Notes: generated by a model not told the origin, from the letters alone. A stretch of 64,000 nucleotides of DNA from an uncultured Lachnospiraceae bacterium (GCA_934343915.1 CAKRIL010000005.1:32716-96715); one strand, 5' to 3'. Positions 16,469-25,859 are shown, counted from the first letter of the stretch. Program-made: numbers and translations.

Positions 16469-18187
16469 TTACTTTAATACGAACTTGCTTACAAGCTGCT
16501 GTAATGTGTCTGCCTGTGCTGAGAGTTCTTCGCTTGTTGCAGAGGTCTCCTCGGCGGCGGATGAGTTAGACTGTACAACCTCTGCTATCTGATTCACACC
16601 TTCCTCTGCCTCAAGCATCGACTTAGCTTCTGTCTCGGATGCTGCACTGAGTGTCTTGGAGGTCTCGGCAATGGACTGTATTCCGTTGATTACGGACTGA
16701 AGTGCTTCCTCCGCACTCTGTGCGGCATGATTGCCTTCATTAATCTCTTTTAAGGCACCTTCGATAAGCTCACGGGTATCAACCGCTGACTTGGCACTCT
16801 GTTCTGCGAGCTGACGAATCTCATCTGCAACAACCGCGAAGCCGCGTCCTGCATCGCCGGCTCTTGCCGCCTCGATGGATGCATTGAGTGAGAGAAGATT
16901 GGTCTGGCTTGCGATGTCCTCAATGTCTGCCGTGATATTCTCAATCTTTCTTGAAGTCTCTGTGATACGAAGCATTGCTTCCGAGAGCATCCGCATCTGC
17001 TCCCTTCCCGCATCAGCCTGTCTTGCATATTCAACAGCCTGCTTATGCGCATCCTCAAGGTTCTTGGAGGAGCGTTCTGCTTCCTCGGTAATATTGGTAA
17101 TTGTTGAGGTGAGCTCCTCGATGGCACCTGCCTGTTCCGTCGCACCCTCGGCAAGAGACTGAGCGGACTGAGCAAGGTTATCCGAACCGGCAGCAACCTG
17201 CTTGGAGGCTTCATCAACCTGGGTAAGTGTGGAAATCATCTGATGCTTGAGCTTCTGCATAGCCTTGAGCATAATTGAGAACTTGCCTACATACTTGTCG
17301 TGGCAGCTTGAGCTTGCCATAAAATTGCCCTCTGACATTTCGCCGAGCACATAGCCTATATCGGAGATAAGGCGGTTAAGCTCTTCCGCCATGTACTTAG
17401 AATCTGCAAGCATATCAGCGAACTCATCTTCATATGAACTTTCAGGGAACGGGCTGTCAAGGTCGCCGTTGGCAAGCTTCTTGAGGCGGTCGGCAGTATC
17501 TGTAAGTGTCTTTTCAATATCCTTAGCGAATTCATTGCCCTTTTTATGGGACTGGAGTCTTGCAAAGATAACTATAAGTACAATTACCGCTATTGATACA
17601 ATCTGCATTATGTTGAGGGCTGCCTTAACGGAGTTGCCCTTAGTGACTGCATAATCCATGAGGTCTCTCATGCTGCTGTAAATCGAATCGTATTTAACCG
17701 TAAGCTCATTGATTTCACGGTGCTGAGCCTGATTGCTTGCGTCAATGTCGGTTGTGGCACCTGCCTTGATGATCTCGTCGGCAAGGGACCAGTAATCTGA
17801 CATTACATTAGTTACATCCTGACAGAGCTGCCTGCCTTCACCGCTGGTGAACTTTGCCTGTACTGCTTCAAAGTAAGTCATGAAGCTCTCCTTCTTGGAG
17901 TTGAACAGCTCCTGCTGCTCATTGATAGCATCGGTGTCAACGTAGCCAATGGCACCTCTGAGCGCACTTCTTGATTCTGCGAGTACGGTCATTGCCTTAC
18001 CGATATCGCCCTGAACGAAGCCATAATTGGTAAGGGCGTTATTGTAGCGCACACTCACAAAAATCATTATAATCACAGCGAGGAATACGGCAATGCTTGT
18101 CACATTGGTTATGTAGTTGAACCTGCCGGTAAGCCGTTCCTTAATTCGCTGCCTGCCCTTTTTTTCAGTAGTCTGACGTACCTCCAT
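16469..18187 (-). CDS. Methyl-accepting chemotaxis protein
   Basis: 572 residues. The first membrane segment is at about 27-46 (ITNVTSIAVFLAVIIMIFVS), followed by a 140-residue helical extracytoplasmic sensor of the four-helix-bundle type. The second membrane segment is at about 193-211, then a HAMP-like linker and the long cytoplasmic coiled coil. The signalling tip is intact: DIASQTNLLSLNASIEAARA, then GRGFAVVADEIRQLAEQS. It would report to CheA/CheW. No other chemotaxis or flagellar gene is in the window. A possible promoter, TTTAAA-17-TATAAT, lies at 18247-18275 on the minus strand. Confidence 0.92.
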   Translation of the reverse strand: MEVRQTTEKKGRQRIKERLTGRFNYITNVTSIAVFLAVIIMIFVSVRYNNALTNYGFVQGDIGKAMTVLAESRSALRGAIGYVDTDAINEQQELFNSKKESFMTYFEAVQAKFTSGEGRQLCQDVTNVMSDYWSLADEIIKAGATTDIDASNQAQHREINELTVKYDSIYSSMRDLMDYAVTKGNSVKAALNIMQIVSIAVIVLIVIFARLQSHKKGNEFAKDIEKTLTDTADRLKKLANGDLDSPFPESSYEDEFADMLADSKYMAEELNRLISDIGYVLGEMSEGNFMASSSCHDKYVGKFSIMLKAMQKLKHQMISTLTQVDEASKQVAAGSDNLAQSAQSLAEGATEQAGAIEELTSTITNITEEAERSSKNLEDAHKQAVEYARQADAGREQMRMLSEAMLRITETSRKIENITADIEDIASQTNLLSLNASIEAARAGDAGRGFAVVADEIRQLAEQSAKSAVDTRELIEGALKEINEGNHAAQSAEEALQSVINGIQSIAETSKTLSAASETEAKSMLEAEEGVNQIAEVVQSNSSAAEETSATSEELSAQADTLQQLVSKFVLK

Positions 18188-18301
18188 AATGAATACCTCT
18201 TTCCGCTTTACGCTATTATTTTCACGATTGGAATGAATATAAGCTTATTATAATACTTTTGTGCCGGCTTTTAAACCTTTATTTGGAAAATTAAAAATGC
18301 T

Positions 18302-18330
18302 TTGACAATATGGTCTTATAGCTTTAAAAT
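18302..18330 (+). promoter_or_regulatory. Promoter of the transaldolase gene
   Basis: TTGACA (18302-18307), 17-base spacer, TAAAAT (18325-18330). Confidence 0.8.
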
Positions 18331-18406
18331 GACTTTAGGTGAAACAATAAAAATGGTTGTTTTCCAAAAATAATATCAAAGGCGAGAGCGGAATAGGAGA
18401 GGTATT

Positions 18407-19069
18407 ATGAAGTTTTTTATCGACACAGCAAAGGTTGAAGACATTAAGAAAGCGAATGACATGGGGGTTATTTGCGGAGTTACAACGAATCCATCCCTGA
18501 TTGCAAAAGAGGGAAGAGATTTTAATGAGGTTATCAAGGAAATTGCATCGATTGTCGATGGTCCTATAAGCGGCGAGGTTAAGGCTACAACTCAGGACGC
18601 AGAGGGAATGATTAAGGAGGGAAGAGAGATAGCTGCCATCCATCCTAACATGGTTGTCAAGATTCCTATGACTGTTGAAGGTCTTAAGGCTACCAAGGTT
18701 CTTGCATCCGAGGGTATCAAGGTTAATGTGACACTTATTTTCTCAGCTAATCAGGCACTTCTTGCAGCAAGAGCAGGTGCAGCTTATGTATCACCGTTCC
18801 TTGGAAGACTTGATGATATCTCACAGCCGGGTATTGACCTTATCCGTACAATCTCTGATATCTTCATGAATTATCCTGAGATTGAGACCGAGATTATCGC
18901 AGCAAGCGTTCGTAATCCGATTCATGTAACCGATTGCGCACTTGCAGGTGCTGATATTGCAACCGTTCCTTACTCGGTAATCGAGCAGATGACCAAGCAT
19001 CCTCTCACAACAGCAGGAATTGACAAGTTCGTTAAGGATTATGAGGCTGTGTTCGGAAAGCAGAACTAA
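18407..19069 (+). CDS. Transaldolase (TalC / fructose-6-phosphate aldolase type)
   Basis: 220 residues, the short TalC-like form. The start MKFFIDTAKVEDIKKA, the GVTTNPSLIAKEG motif, the Schiff-base Lys in MVVKIPMT (about residue 86), and SPFLGRLDD are all present. It moves a three-carbon dihydroxyacetone unit between sugar phosphates in the nonoxidative pentose phosphate pathway. The start follows AGGAGAGG. The transketolase gene follows 53 bases later, so the two act together. Confidence 0.93.
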   Translation: MKFFIDTAKVEDIKKANDMGVICGVTTNPSLIAKEGRDFNEVIKEIASIVDGPISGEVKATTQDAEGMIKEGREIAAIHPNMVVKIPMTVEGLKATKVLASEGIKVNVTLIFSANQALLAARAGAAYVSPFLGRLDDISQPGIDLIRTISDIFMNYPEIETEIIAASVRNPIHVTDCALAGADIATVPYSVIEQMTKHPLTTAGIDKFVKDYEAVFGKQN

Positions 19070-19122
19070 TCCGTAGAGTATCTTTTGAATCCAATATCAT
19101 ATAATAAGGAGATTTACTTACT

Positions 19123-21108
19123 ATGCGTGACAATGTAGAAAACATGTCTGTTAATGCCATCCGAGTTCTTGCAGCGGATGCAGTTCAGAAGGCTAACTCG
19201 GGACATCCGGGACTTCCACTAGGTTCAGCGGCTATGGCTTATGAGCTTTGGGCGAATCATATGAATCACAATCCGGCAGATCCTAAGTGGTTCAACAGGG
19301 ACAGATTCATATTATCGGGCGGACATGGTTCCACTCTTTTATATTCACTTCTTCATCTTTTCGGCTACGGACTTACGAAGGAGGATCTTGCAAGCTTCCG
19401 TCAGTGGGGCTCGCTCACACCGGGACACCCTGAGTACGGTCATACAGTCGGCGTAGAAGCTACAACAGGCCCTCTCGGAGCGGGTATGGGTATGGCAGTA
19501 GGCATGGCAGTTGCGGAGGCACATCTTGCAGCAGTATTTAACAAGGAGAATTTCCCTGTGGTTGACCACTACACCTATGTTCTCGGCGGTGACGGCTGTA
19601 TGATGGAGGGTATCTCCTCCGAGGCATTCTCACTTGCGGGAACACTCGGACTCAGTAAGCTCATCGTGCTCTACGATTCCAACAAGATTTCAATAGAAGG
19701 CGGCACTGATATTGCGTTTACCGAGGATGTAAGAAAGCGCTTTGAGGCATTCGGCTTTCAGACACTCGTTGTCGAGGACGGCAATAATATAGAAGAAATC
19801 GGCAAGGCTATCGAGGAGGCTAAGGCTGACAAGACAAGACCTGCGATGATTACGGTTAAGACCAAGATTGGTTATGGCTGCCCTGCTAAGGAAGGCAAGG
19901 CATCTGCACATGGCGAGCCTCTCGGCGCTGACAATGTTGCAGCTCTCAAGGAGAACCTTGGCTGGCCTTCACAGGAGCCTTTCTACGTTCCTGATGAAGT
20001 ATACGCCAATTACAAGGAGAAGGCTAAGAAGGGTGCCGAGGCAGAGGAAGCATGGAACAGGCTTTTTGCTGATTACTGCAAGGCATACCCTGAGATGAAG
20101 AAGCTTTGGGATGAGTATTTTGACGAGGATGCGACAGAGAAGGTTCTTACGGATGAGAACTTCTGGAGTTATGAGGACAAGCCTCAGGCTACACGTAACC
20201 TTTCAGGCGTACAGATTAACAAGCTTAAGAATATGCTTCCTAACCTTATGGGAGGTTCTGCTGACCTTGCACCTTCAACTAAGACATACATGTCCGACAT
20301 GGGAGACTTCTCCAAGGACAACTACGCAGGAAGGAATATGCACTTCGGCGTAAGAGAGCTTGCCATGACTGCTATCGGCAACGGTATGATGCTTCACGGC
20401 GGTCTTCATGCTTTTGTATCGACCTTCTTCGTATTCAGTGATTATGTTAAGCCTATGGCAAGACTTTCAGCCATCATGGGAGTACCTCTTACATTCGTAC
20501 TTACACATGACAGCATCGGTGTAGGAGAGGACGGTCCGACACATGAGCCTATCGAGCAGCTTGCAATGCTCCGTTCACTTCCTAACTTCACCGTATACAG
20601 ACCTTGTGATGCCACAGAGACAGTAGCAGCCTGGGCTTATGCAGTGACATCCAGGAAGACACCTACCGCACTTGTACTTACAAGACAGAATCTTCCTCAG
20701 ATTGCAGGCTCCTCCAAGGAAGCTCTCAAGGGAGCTTACGTTATAGCTGATTCCGGGAAGAGCGTACCGGATGCAATTCTTATCGCATCAGGCTCAGAGG
20801 TATCACTTGCAGTTGACGCTAAGGCAGAGCTTATCAAGGACGGCATCGACGTGAGAGTCGTTTCCATGCCTTCAATGGACGTATTCGAGCAGCAGAGCGA
20901 CGAGTACAAGGAGTCAGTGCTTCCTAAGAGCGTCAGAAAGAGAGTTGCAATCGAGGCACTTTCAGACTTCGGCTGGGGCAAGTATGTGGGACTTGACGGA
21001 GCTTACGTCACAATGCACGGCTTTGGTGCGAGCGCTCCTGCAGCAACACTCTTCAAGGAGTTCGGCTTCACTGTTGATAATGTGGTTAAGACGGTAAAAG
21101 GACTCTAA
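19123..21108 (+). CDS. tkt: Transketolase
   Basis: 661 residues, full length. The thiamine diphosphate domain shows KANSGHPGLPLGSA, the GDGCMMEG metal/ThDP motif and DSNKISIEG. The pyrimidine domain shows RNMHFGVRELAM and GVGEDGPTHEPIEQL, and the C-terminal domain starts after SGSEVSLAV. It transfers two-carbon units between ketoses and aldoses. With the adjacent transaldolase it provides the whole nonoxidative pentose phosphate exchange, which is the route for arabinose carbon coming through AraD. The start follows AAGGAG. Confidence 0.96.
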   Translation: MRDNVENMSVNAIRVLAADAVQKANSGHPGLPLGSAAMAYELWANHMNHNPADPKWFNRDRFILSGGHGSTLLYSLLHLFGYGLTKEDLASFRQWGSLTPGHPEYGHTVGVEATTGPLGAGMGMAVGMAVAEAHLAAVFNKENFPVVDHYTYVLGGDGCMMEGISSEAFSLAGTLGLSKLIVLYDSNKISIEGGTDIAFTEDVRKRFEAFGFQTLVVEDGNNIEEIGKAIEEAKADKTRPAMITVKTKIGYGCPAKEGKASAHGEPLGADNVAALKENLGWPSQEPFYVPDEVYANYKEKAKKGAEAEEAWNRLFADYCKAYPEMKKLWDEYFDEDATEKVLTDENFWSYEDKPQATRNLSGVQINKLKNMLPNLMGGSADLAPSTKTYMSDMGDFSKDNYAGRNMHFGVRELAMTAIGNGMMLHGGLHAFVSTFFVFSDYVKPMARLSAIMGVPLTFVLTHDSIGVGEDGPTHEPIEQLAMLRSLPNFTVYRPCDATETVAAWAYAVTSRKTPTALVLTRQNLPQIAGSSKEALKGAYVIADSGKSVPDAILIASGSEVSLAVDAKAELIKDGIDVRVVSMPSMDVFEQQSDEYKESVLPKSVRKRVAIEALSDFGWGKYVGLDGAYVTMHGFGASAPAATLFKEFGFTVDNVVKTVKGL

Positions 21109-21170
21109 GGTCTTGTAATGAAAATGGCGCTTTCTATTGTGAAAGCATAAAGTAGCATGATTAAAATAAC

Positions 21171-21214
21171 GGCAGGGGGCATATCATATTGGTGAGTGTC
21201 CCCTGCCTGTTGTT
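21171..21214 (+). terminator. Terminator after transketolase
   Basis: Stem GGCAGGGG (21171-21178) / CCCCTGCC (21200-21207), followed by TGTTGTTTT, a moderate T-tract. Confidence 0.65.
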
Positions 21215-21232
21215 TTAGAATGGAGGATGAAA

Positions 21233-22063
21233 ATGAAAAACAGTAAAAAAGAAGCTGCATTGATACTTGGGCTTGCCGCAGTCATAGCGGTTGCAGCGGC
21301 AGTACTTACCTGCGTGCTTCTCATGCCGAAGCTCAGAATGGGAAACAGACTTAAGGAGCTTTTGAAGGAAAATTATACATACAGCGCCGAGGTGTCTGTC
21401 GAGGGCATGGATTTCGGTCTGCTCGGCGACAGCCTTGAGGGTGAGCTTGCGGGAAGCCACAGTGCCGACGTGATATACGCCGGTGTATCGTACAAGGGCT
21501 TCGAGTATCTCGAGGCGTATGTGAGTGCCGACGGAAAGGTGATGTTAAACGTCGAGAAGCTTTTCGAGAGCGCAATCGCGAGAGCGGAGGAAAAGACAGG
21601 TATTCCGCTCGATTTCATGAAGAGCAGGCTCACTGACCTGACTATCTCATCAGATCAGATTGAGGACATAACAGGCGTTAAGCTGGTGACTATGGCTGAT
21701 GCCGGAGTTACACAGAATTCGCTTCAGGAGTTCATACAGGCTGTGAAGCTTCTCTCCGCCGTAAAGCAGGTCAAGGCGGATGATATGGCGGCAGCGTATA
21801 AGCTTCTCGGTGATGATGCCATGTACTTCATGCTCAAGTTAAAGGATGGCATGACCAAGGTGTACATTGGAGTGCCGAAGGATAAATCGGACAAGAGCAC
21901 ATCATTCGTTGTCGAGTACACAGGCGATGAATCGGATGCAGTCGTGTGGAAAATCAAGCTTGATTATGAAGTGGGTGATGTCGGAGAGATAGAGATACCT
22001 GATGAGACGCTGTCGAAGGAGACGGTAGAGATACTAAAGAAGGTGTATGGGTATCTGGAATAA
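21233..22063 (+). CDS. Membrane-anchored extracellular protein, function unknown
   Basis: 276 residues. The ATG at 21233 is preferred over 21227 because GGAGG (21222-21226) would abut the earlier codon. One hydrophobic anchor is near the start (residues about 7-31, ending in VLLMPKL), followed by an extracytoplasmic domain. That domain has beta-strand-like repeats (EVSVEGMDFGLLGDSLEG, EAYVSADGKVMLNVEKL) and an acidic tail. It resembles the many secreted lipoprotein-like domains that Clostridia use for envelope functions, but I do not recognise a named family. It stands alone between tkt and the convergent pfk. Confidence 0.75.
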   Translation: MKNSKKEAALILGLAAVIAVAAAVLTCVLLMPKLRMGNRLKELLKENYTYSAEVSVEGMDFGLLGDSLEGELAGSHSADVIYAGVSYKGFEYLEAYVSADGKVMLNVEKLFESAIARAEEKTGIPLDFMKSRLTDLTISSDQIEDITGVKLVTMADAGVTQNSLQEFIQAVKLLSAVKQVKADDMAAAYKLLGDDAMYFMLKLKDGMTKVYIGVPKDKSDKSTSFVVEYTGDESDAVVWKIKLDYEVGDVGEIEIPDETLSKETVEILKKVYGYLE

Positions 22064-22074
22064 ATAGGTATTAA

Positions 22075-22119
22075 AATTTAACTCGGTCGCGACCGAGTCG
22101 GTCACGACCGAGTTAAATT
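22075..22119. terminator. Large nested palindrome between convergent genes, bidirectional terminator
   Basis: Perfect 15-bp arms, AATTTAACTCGGTCG (22075-22089) and CGACCGAGTTAAATT (22105-22119), enclose a second palindrome GACCGAGTCGGTC. The A/T-rich ends give T-rich tails on both strands. It separates the + gene from the minus-strand pfk. Confidence 0.8.
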
Positions 22120-22159
22120 GATGCCACAATTTTGATTACATTGTGTATATGTATGTCTG

Positions 22160-23395
22160 TTATCTGTTATCAATATCCACCACAATATGTCTTGGCTGAC
22201 CAGTAATCATGATAGGTGTGAGCTCTGCCTGTATGAGCGGGCGGATGTAGTTGACGAGCTTCCCGCTCACGCCGCTTCCGTCAGCGTTAATCCATTCAAG
22301 GGGAACCTTCTTCTCAATGTTGGCAATCTTGTGTACATCATAGAGGTCTGTCGTGCAGATGTACGGATCTTCGGATACTCTCTTGAGTATTACCATCTTA
22401 CCTGTCTCGCCCTCGAATGCAGCCTTCACTGCGTAGCCGCCGACCTGATAAGCCTCGGTAATGTCCACACGGGATGTGAGGTGTCCTGCGCATCGCTGGA
22501 GTGTTGAGAGCTCGATTGCTCTTGACTTGCAGCCGATTTTCTCACTTACGAGAGCTGAGAGATACTTAGCTGTACCTGAGAGCTGCTTATGACCGAACGA
22601 ATCGACATACTCTGTATGCTGTCCGTGCTCGAACACATACTTGCCGTCGGCTGTCTTGATACCTTCTGAAACAGCGACAACGACGGATTTTTTAACCTTC
22701 TGAATCTCTTTTATTTTCTCGAGGAATGTATCAACATCAAAAGGAAGCTCAGGGAGATAGAGTAAATCAACGCCCTCGCAGTCCTCGCAGTGAGCGAGCG
22801 CTGCCGCACCCGTGAGCCAGCCTGCGTTACGTCCCATAATCTCAATGATTGTCACGTTCTTAACATCATATACAAGACCGTCGCGGATAAGCTCCTTAGT
22901 AGCCGAAGCAATGTACTTTGCAGCACTTCCGAAGCCCGGAGTGTGGTCTGTCACGGCGAGGTCGTTGTCGATGGTCTTAGGGACACCGATAAAGCGAATC
23001 GGACTGTTCATAAGGATTGCATAATCGGACAGCTTCTTGATTGTGTCCATGGAATCATTTCCGCCTATGTAGAAAAAGGCTGTGATGCCGTACTCGTTAA
23101 GTATCTCGAATATCCTGTCATACAGTGCCCTGTCGTCGCATATATCAGGGAGCTTGTATCTGCATGACCCCAAGAATGAAGACGGTGTTCTCTTAAGCAG
23201 TTCCAAATCCATATCCGAGCGGATTTTCTCGCTCATATCTATAATGTTCTTCTCCAAAAATCCCTGTATTCCGTATCTCATGCCGTATACTTTCTCTGCA
23301 CCAAGATCCTTGGCTGTCTTGAATACACCTGCAAGACTTGAGTTTATTACAGCGGTTGGACCGCCGGACTGACCTACAATTACATTACCTGCCAT
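22160..23395 (-). CDS. 6-phosphofructokinase, PPi-dependent type
   Basis: 411 residues from the second of two ATGs, five bases after AGGAGG. Phosphofructokinase motifs in order: GQSGGPTAVINSS, IGGNDSMDT, PKTIDNDL and MGRNAGWL. The length and the Asn in GGNDS instead of GGDGS point to the group II enzymes, most of which use pyrophosphate in place of ATP. The enzyme phosphorylates fructose 6-phosphate in glycolysis, reversibly if PPi is used. Phosphate donor choice is inferred from the motif and not certain. Confidence 0.88.
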   Translation of the reverse strand: MAGNVIVGQSGGPTAVINSSLAGVFKTAKDLGAEKVYGMRYGIQGFLEKNIIDMSEKIRSDMDLELLKRTPSSFLGSCRYKLPDICDDRALYDRIFEILNEYGITAFFYIGGNDSMDTIKKLSDYAILMNSPIRFIGVPKTIDNDLAVTDHTPGFGSAAKYIASATKELIRDGLVYDVKNVTIIEIMGRNAGWLTGAAALAHCEDCEGVDLLYLPELPFDVDTFLEKIKEIQKVKKSVVVAVSEGIKTADGKYVFEHGQHTEYVDSFGHKQLSGTAKYLSALVSEKIGCKSRAIELSTLQRCAGHLTSRVDITEAYQVGGYAVKAAFEGETGKMVILKRVSEDPYICTTDLYDVHKIANIEKKVPLEWINADGSGVSGKLVNYIRPLIQAELTPIMITGQPRHIVVDIDNR

Positions 23396-23449
23396 CATAG
23401 CCTCCTAAATTTTAATCCCGAATGGGTTCGTGCAATCGCACATAAATCC

Positions 23450-23478
23450 ATTGTAGCACATAGGGTACAGGCATACAA
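23450..23478 (-). promoter_or_regulatory. Promoter of pfk
   Basis: On the minus strand: TTGTAT (23473-23478), 17-base spacer, TACAAT (23450-23455). The rest of the 347-base gap up to 23745 is A+T-rich and holds isolated TATAAT boxes without good -35 partners; nothing else is evident in it. Confidence 0.75.
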
Positions 23479-23745
23479 GAATTGATAAAAAATAGACAGT
23501 CGGGGAATGGACATATTATGGAGAAATGTTTTTGGTAAATTTCAATAAATAAAATTGTATAATATGACAAAAAGAATTAATTAAACATTGCCAACGGTGA
23601 AAAGATGTGCTATCATTATCTAAAAGCATAGTTCTTATTTTTCTGTATAATCTGATTATTCACACCTAAGACATTCGTGCTTTTGTATCCCATAGACAAT
23701 GACAGGAGCATGTGTAGGTATGATAAGGTAAGGAGGGAAAATACC

Positions 23746-23943
23746 ATGTGTGAAGCGTTGAGAAGACTTATGAAGGATGAGATTGAGGAAACTTTGGACA
23801 AGGCAACCAAGGAGGCAAGCGAGCAGGGGCGTGCACAGATGCAGAAGGAGACTTCGGTAGCCCTCTCGAAGATGGGTATGTCCGTTGAGAACATTGCGAG
23901 TGCAGTGAACGCGAGCGTGGAGCAGGTTTTGGCGTGGATTTAG
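23746..23943 (+). CDS. Rpn-type nuclease/transposase C-terminal tail, stand-alone
   Basis: 65 residues. AAGGAGG precedes the ATG, so it is probably translated. The start MCEALRRLMKDEIEET and the end MGMSVENIASAVNASVEQVLAWI closely resemble the C-terminal tail of the Rpn/PD-(D/E)XK family proteins (recombination-promoting nucleases) abundant in Lachnospiraceae. There the tail follows the nuclease domain. No nuclease domain is present upstream. It is either a remnant of such a gene or a separately expressed tail; short internal tail products are known for some Rpn proteins. The next gene begins 21 bases later. Confidence 0.65.
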   Translation: MCEALRRLMKDEIEETLDKATKEASEQGRAQMQKETSVALSKMGMSVENIASAVNASVEQVLAWI

Positions 23944-23964
23944 TTTGCACGGGGAGACGAAAGA

Positions 23965-25440
23965 ATGGATGCAGGAACCATTAAAACGATTTTGAATGTC
24001 GGTGAGACCATTGCCGTCGAGTTCAAGCGGTGTGGGAATGGAATTGAGAGCGATGTGTACGAGACAGTGTGTTCTTTTTTAAACAGATTCGGTGGAGATT
24101 TGTTTATGGGGGTATTGGACGACGGAACTGTTGTCGGTGTACCTGAAAAAGCTGCACCTGATATGGTGAAGAATTTTATTAGTTGTGTAAGTAATCCGTT
24201 ATTATTTACACCGACAATATATCTCACACCTGAGATAATTGAATATGAAGGGAAAACGATAATTCATGTTCATATAATGCCAAGTGCGGAGGTTCATAGC
24301 TTCAGGAAGGTAATATATGACAGGGTAAGTGATTCTGACGTGAAGATTACGGCTACGGCACAGATTGCGCAGATGTATATCAGAAAGCAGGAAATATATA
24401 CGGAGAAGAAGATATTTCCGTATGTCGGAATGGAAGATTTGAGGCTTGATCTGCTTCCAAGAATACGAACTATGGCAGCGAATAACAGCCCCGGGAATCC
24501 ATGGAATAATATGTCTGATGAGGAACTGTTAAAATCCGCGAGGCTTTATGCAACGGACCGCGTGACGGGAGCATCGGGGTTTAATCTTGCCGCGGTAATG
24601 CTTCTTGGAAAAGATGATGTCATAGCGGATGTCGTTCCCGCTTATGTTACGGATGCACTTCTTCGCAGAGTTGACGTTGACCGATATGATGATCGTGAGA
24701 TTATAAAGACGAACTTGATTGAGAGCTATGAGCGGCTGATGGATTTTGGAAGAAAACATTTGCCGGATAAGTTTTATCTTGAACAGGATCAGAGGAAAAG
24801 CCTGCGCAATATAATCGTTCGTGAGATAATAGCAAATACGCTTATACATAGGGAGTACACAAGTTCATATCAGGCTAAGTTTGTGATTGAGAGTGCGCGG
24901 ATGTATACGGAGAATGCCAACAGAGCATCCAAGGTGGAGGCTCTTACGCCTGATAATATAGAGCCGAACCCAAAGAATCCGATTATCGCCGCATTTTTCC
25001 GCAACATCGGATATGCTGACCAGTTGGGCTCCGGCGTGAGAAATCTCTACAAGTATAGTAGACATTATTCGGGAATGGAGCCTGAGTTCGATGAGGGGGA
25101 TGTGTTCAGAATTATTGTTCCGTTGGATGATTCTTATGTACATGAATCGGAGTTAGTGAATGGGCAGCAAGATGCCGATAAAGTGCCGATAAATGCCGAT
25201 AAAATGCCGACAAATGAAAATAAAATAAATAATACAGCATTATCAGCACAACAAAGAAAAGTATTTCAATATGTAAAAGACAATGGACAGATTACTTCTC
25301 ATGAAGCTGAATTGTTGTTACAGGTAAAGCAGCGGCGTGCGAGATTCATACTTGGAGAGTTGGCAGATTTGGGAGTGCTGGAGCGACAAGGTGCATACAA
25401 GAGTACAGTATATGTCTTTCGAAATGAAAACAAATTATAA
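23965..25440 (+). CDS. AlbA_2 / AAA_4-type transcription regulator with C-terminal winged helix
   Basis: 491 residues. The N-terminal AlbA_2 (Schlafen-like) domain contains VEFKRCGNGIESDVYETVC and GGDLFMGVLDDGTVVGVPE. The middle carries an HATPase-like segment (RNIIVREIIANTLIHREY, then GYADQLGSGVRNLYKY). The C-terminus is a winged helix (VFQYVKDNGQITSHEAE). Between them is a short Asp/Lys/Asn-rich tandem repeat (about 25168-25220) built on GCCGATAAA units. Such proteins are common, poorly characterised DNA-binding regulators often labelled RecG-like. It sits next to the Rpn tail and immediately upstream of the ABC-exporter leader; no regulatory link is shown. Confidence 0.8.
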   Translation: MDAGTIKTILNVGETIAVEFKRCGNGIESDVYETVCSFLNRFGGDLFMGVLDDGTVVGVPEKAAPDMVKNFISCVSNPLLFTPTIYLTPEIIEYEGKTIIHVHIMPSAEVHSFRKVIYDRVSDSDVKITATAQIAQMYIRKQEIYTEKKIFPYVGMEDLRLDLLPRIRTMAANNSPGNPWNNMSDEELLKSARLYATDRVTGASGFNLAAVMLLGKDDVIADVVPAYVTDALLRRVDVDRYDDREIIKTNLIESYERLMDFGRKHLPDKFYLEQDQRKSLRNIIVREIIANTLIHREYTSSYQAKFVIESARMYTENANRASKVEALTPDNIEPNPKNPIIAAFFRNIGYADQLGSGVRNLYKYSRHYSGMEPEFDEGDVFRIIVPLDDSYVHESELVNGQQDADKVPINADKMPTNENKINNTALSAQQRKVFQYVKDNGQITSHEAELLLQVKQRRARFILGELADLGVLERQGAYKSTVYVFRNENKL

Positions 25441-25459
25441 AAATTCCCTAAAAAAACAG

Positions 25460-25488
25460 TTGACATTTAATACCATGAAGCGTATTCT
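25460..25488 (+). promoter_or_regulatory. Promoter of the ABC exporter leader
   Basis: Perfect TTGACA (25460-25465), exactly 17 bases, TATTCT (25483-25488). Confidence 0.85.
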
Positions 25489-25528
25489 GAAAAAGACTTA
25501 AGAATCACAAAACGATAATAAAAGAAAG

Positions 25529-25594
25529 GAGGCAGTACACGATGATTAAGTTAAGAAATGTAACATTAACATTATACGTTATCGGGACTGCCTC
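25529..25594 (+). promoter_or_regulatory. Hairpin able to hide the leader's ribosome-binding site
   Basis: GAGGCAGT (25529-25536), which includes the Shine-Dalgarno bases, is fully complementary to ACTGCCTC (25587-25594) inside the leader reading frame. This could tie translation of the leader to RNA folding. Confidence 0.5.
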
Positions 25595-25613
25595 GGATAT
25601 ACATACTGCATAA
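25542..25613 (+). CDS. 23-aa leader peptide of the ABC exporter operon
   Basis: ATG at 25542 with a near-ideal AAAGGAGG nine bases upstream, 23 codons, stop TAA at 25611. The peptide starts MIKLRNVTLTL and has no match I recognise. It lies between a strong promoter and an intrinsic terminator (25697-25731), ahead of two ABC half-transporter genes. This is the layout of ribosome-mediated attenuation, in which an antibiotic stalls the ribosome on a leader and the downstream terminator no longer forms. B. subtilis bmrBCD is the closest known parallel. Confidence 0.65.
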   Translation: MIKLRNVTLTLYVIGTASDIHTA

Positions 25614-25696
25614 CAGCGTGGGTGGGTATTGACGATTATATAGCGCAATGGGGTTATATGATATTTGATACTGACAAGGGCTATTTGCATGAATGG

Positions 25697-25731
25697 AAGC
25701 CGTATGGTCGTTCTGACCATGCGGCTTTTTT
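25697..25731 (+). terminator. Intrinsic terminator in the ABC exporter leader (attenuator)
   Basis: Stem AAGCCGTATGGTC (25697-25709) / GACCATGCGGCTT (25715-25727), loop of five bases, tract of TTTTTT. It lies 84 bases after the leader stop and 129 bases before the first transporter gene, so it must be bypassed for exporter expression. The rest of the 25441-25859 gap holds another GC-rich hairpin near 25826-25846 (GCCGGC arms). Confidence 0.85.
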
Positions 25732-25859
25732 GCGTATGTATCTATTCGGGGCATGCGGCGTAGGAAGCCGTGAAGTATTACTATTGCACGTTGCGAGAGA
25801 GTGCGGCGTGTACGAAATTCATGCCGGCGCGAAGGAGCCGGCGAAGAGGGAGGTAATTT

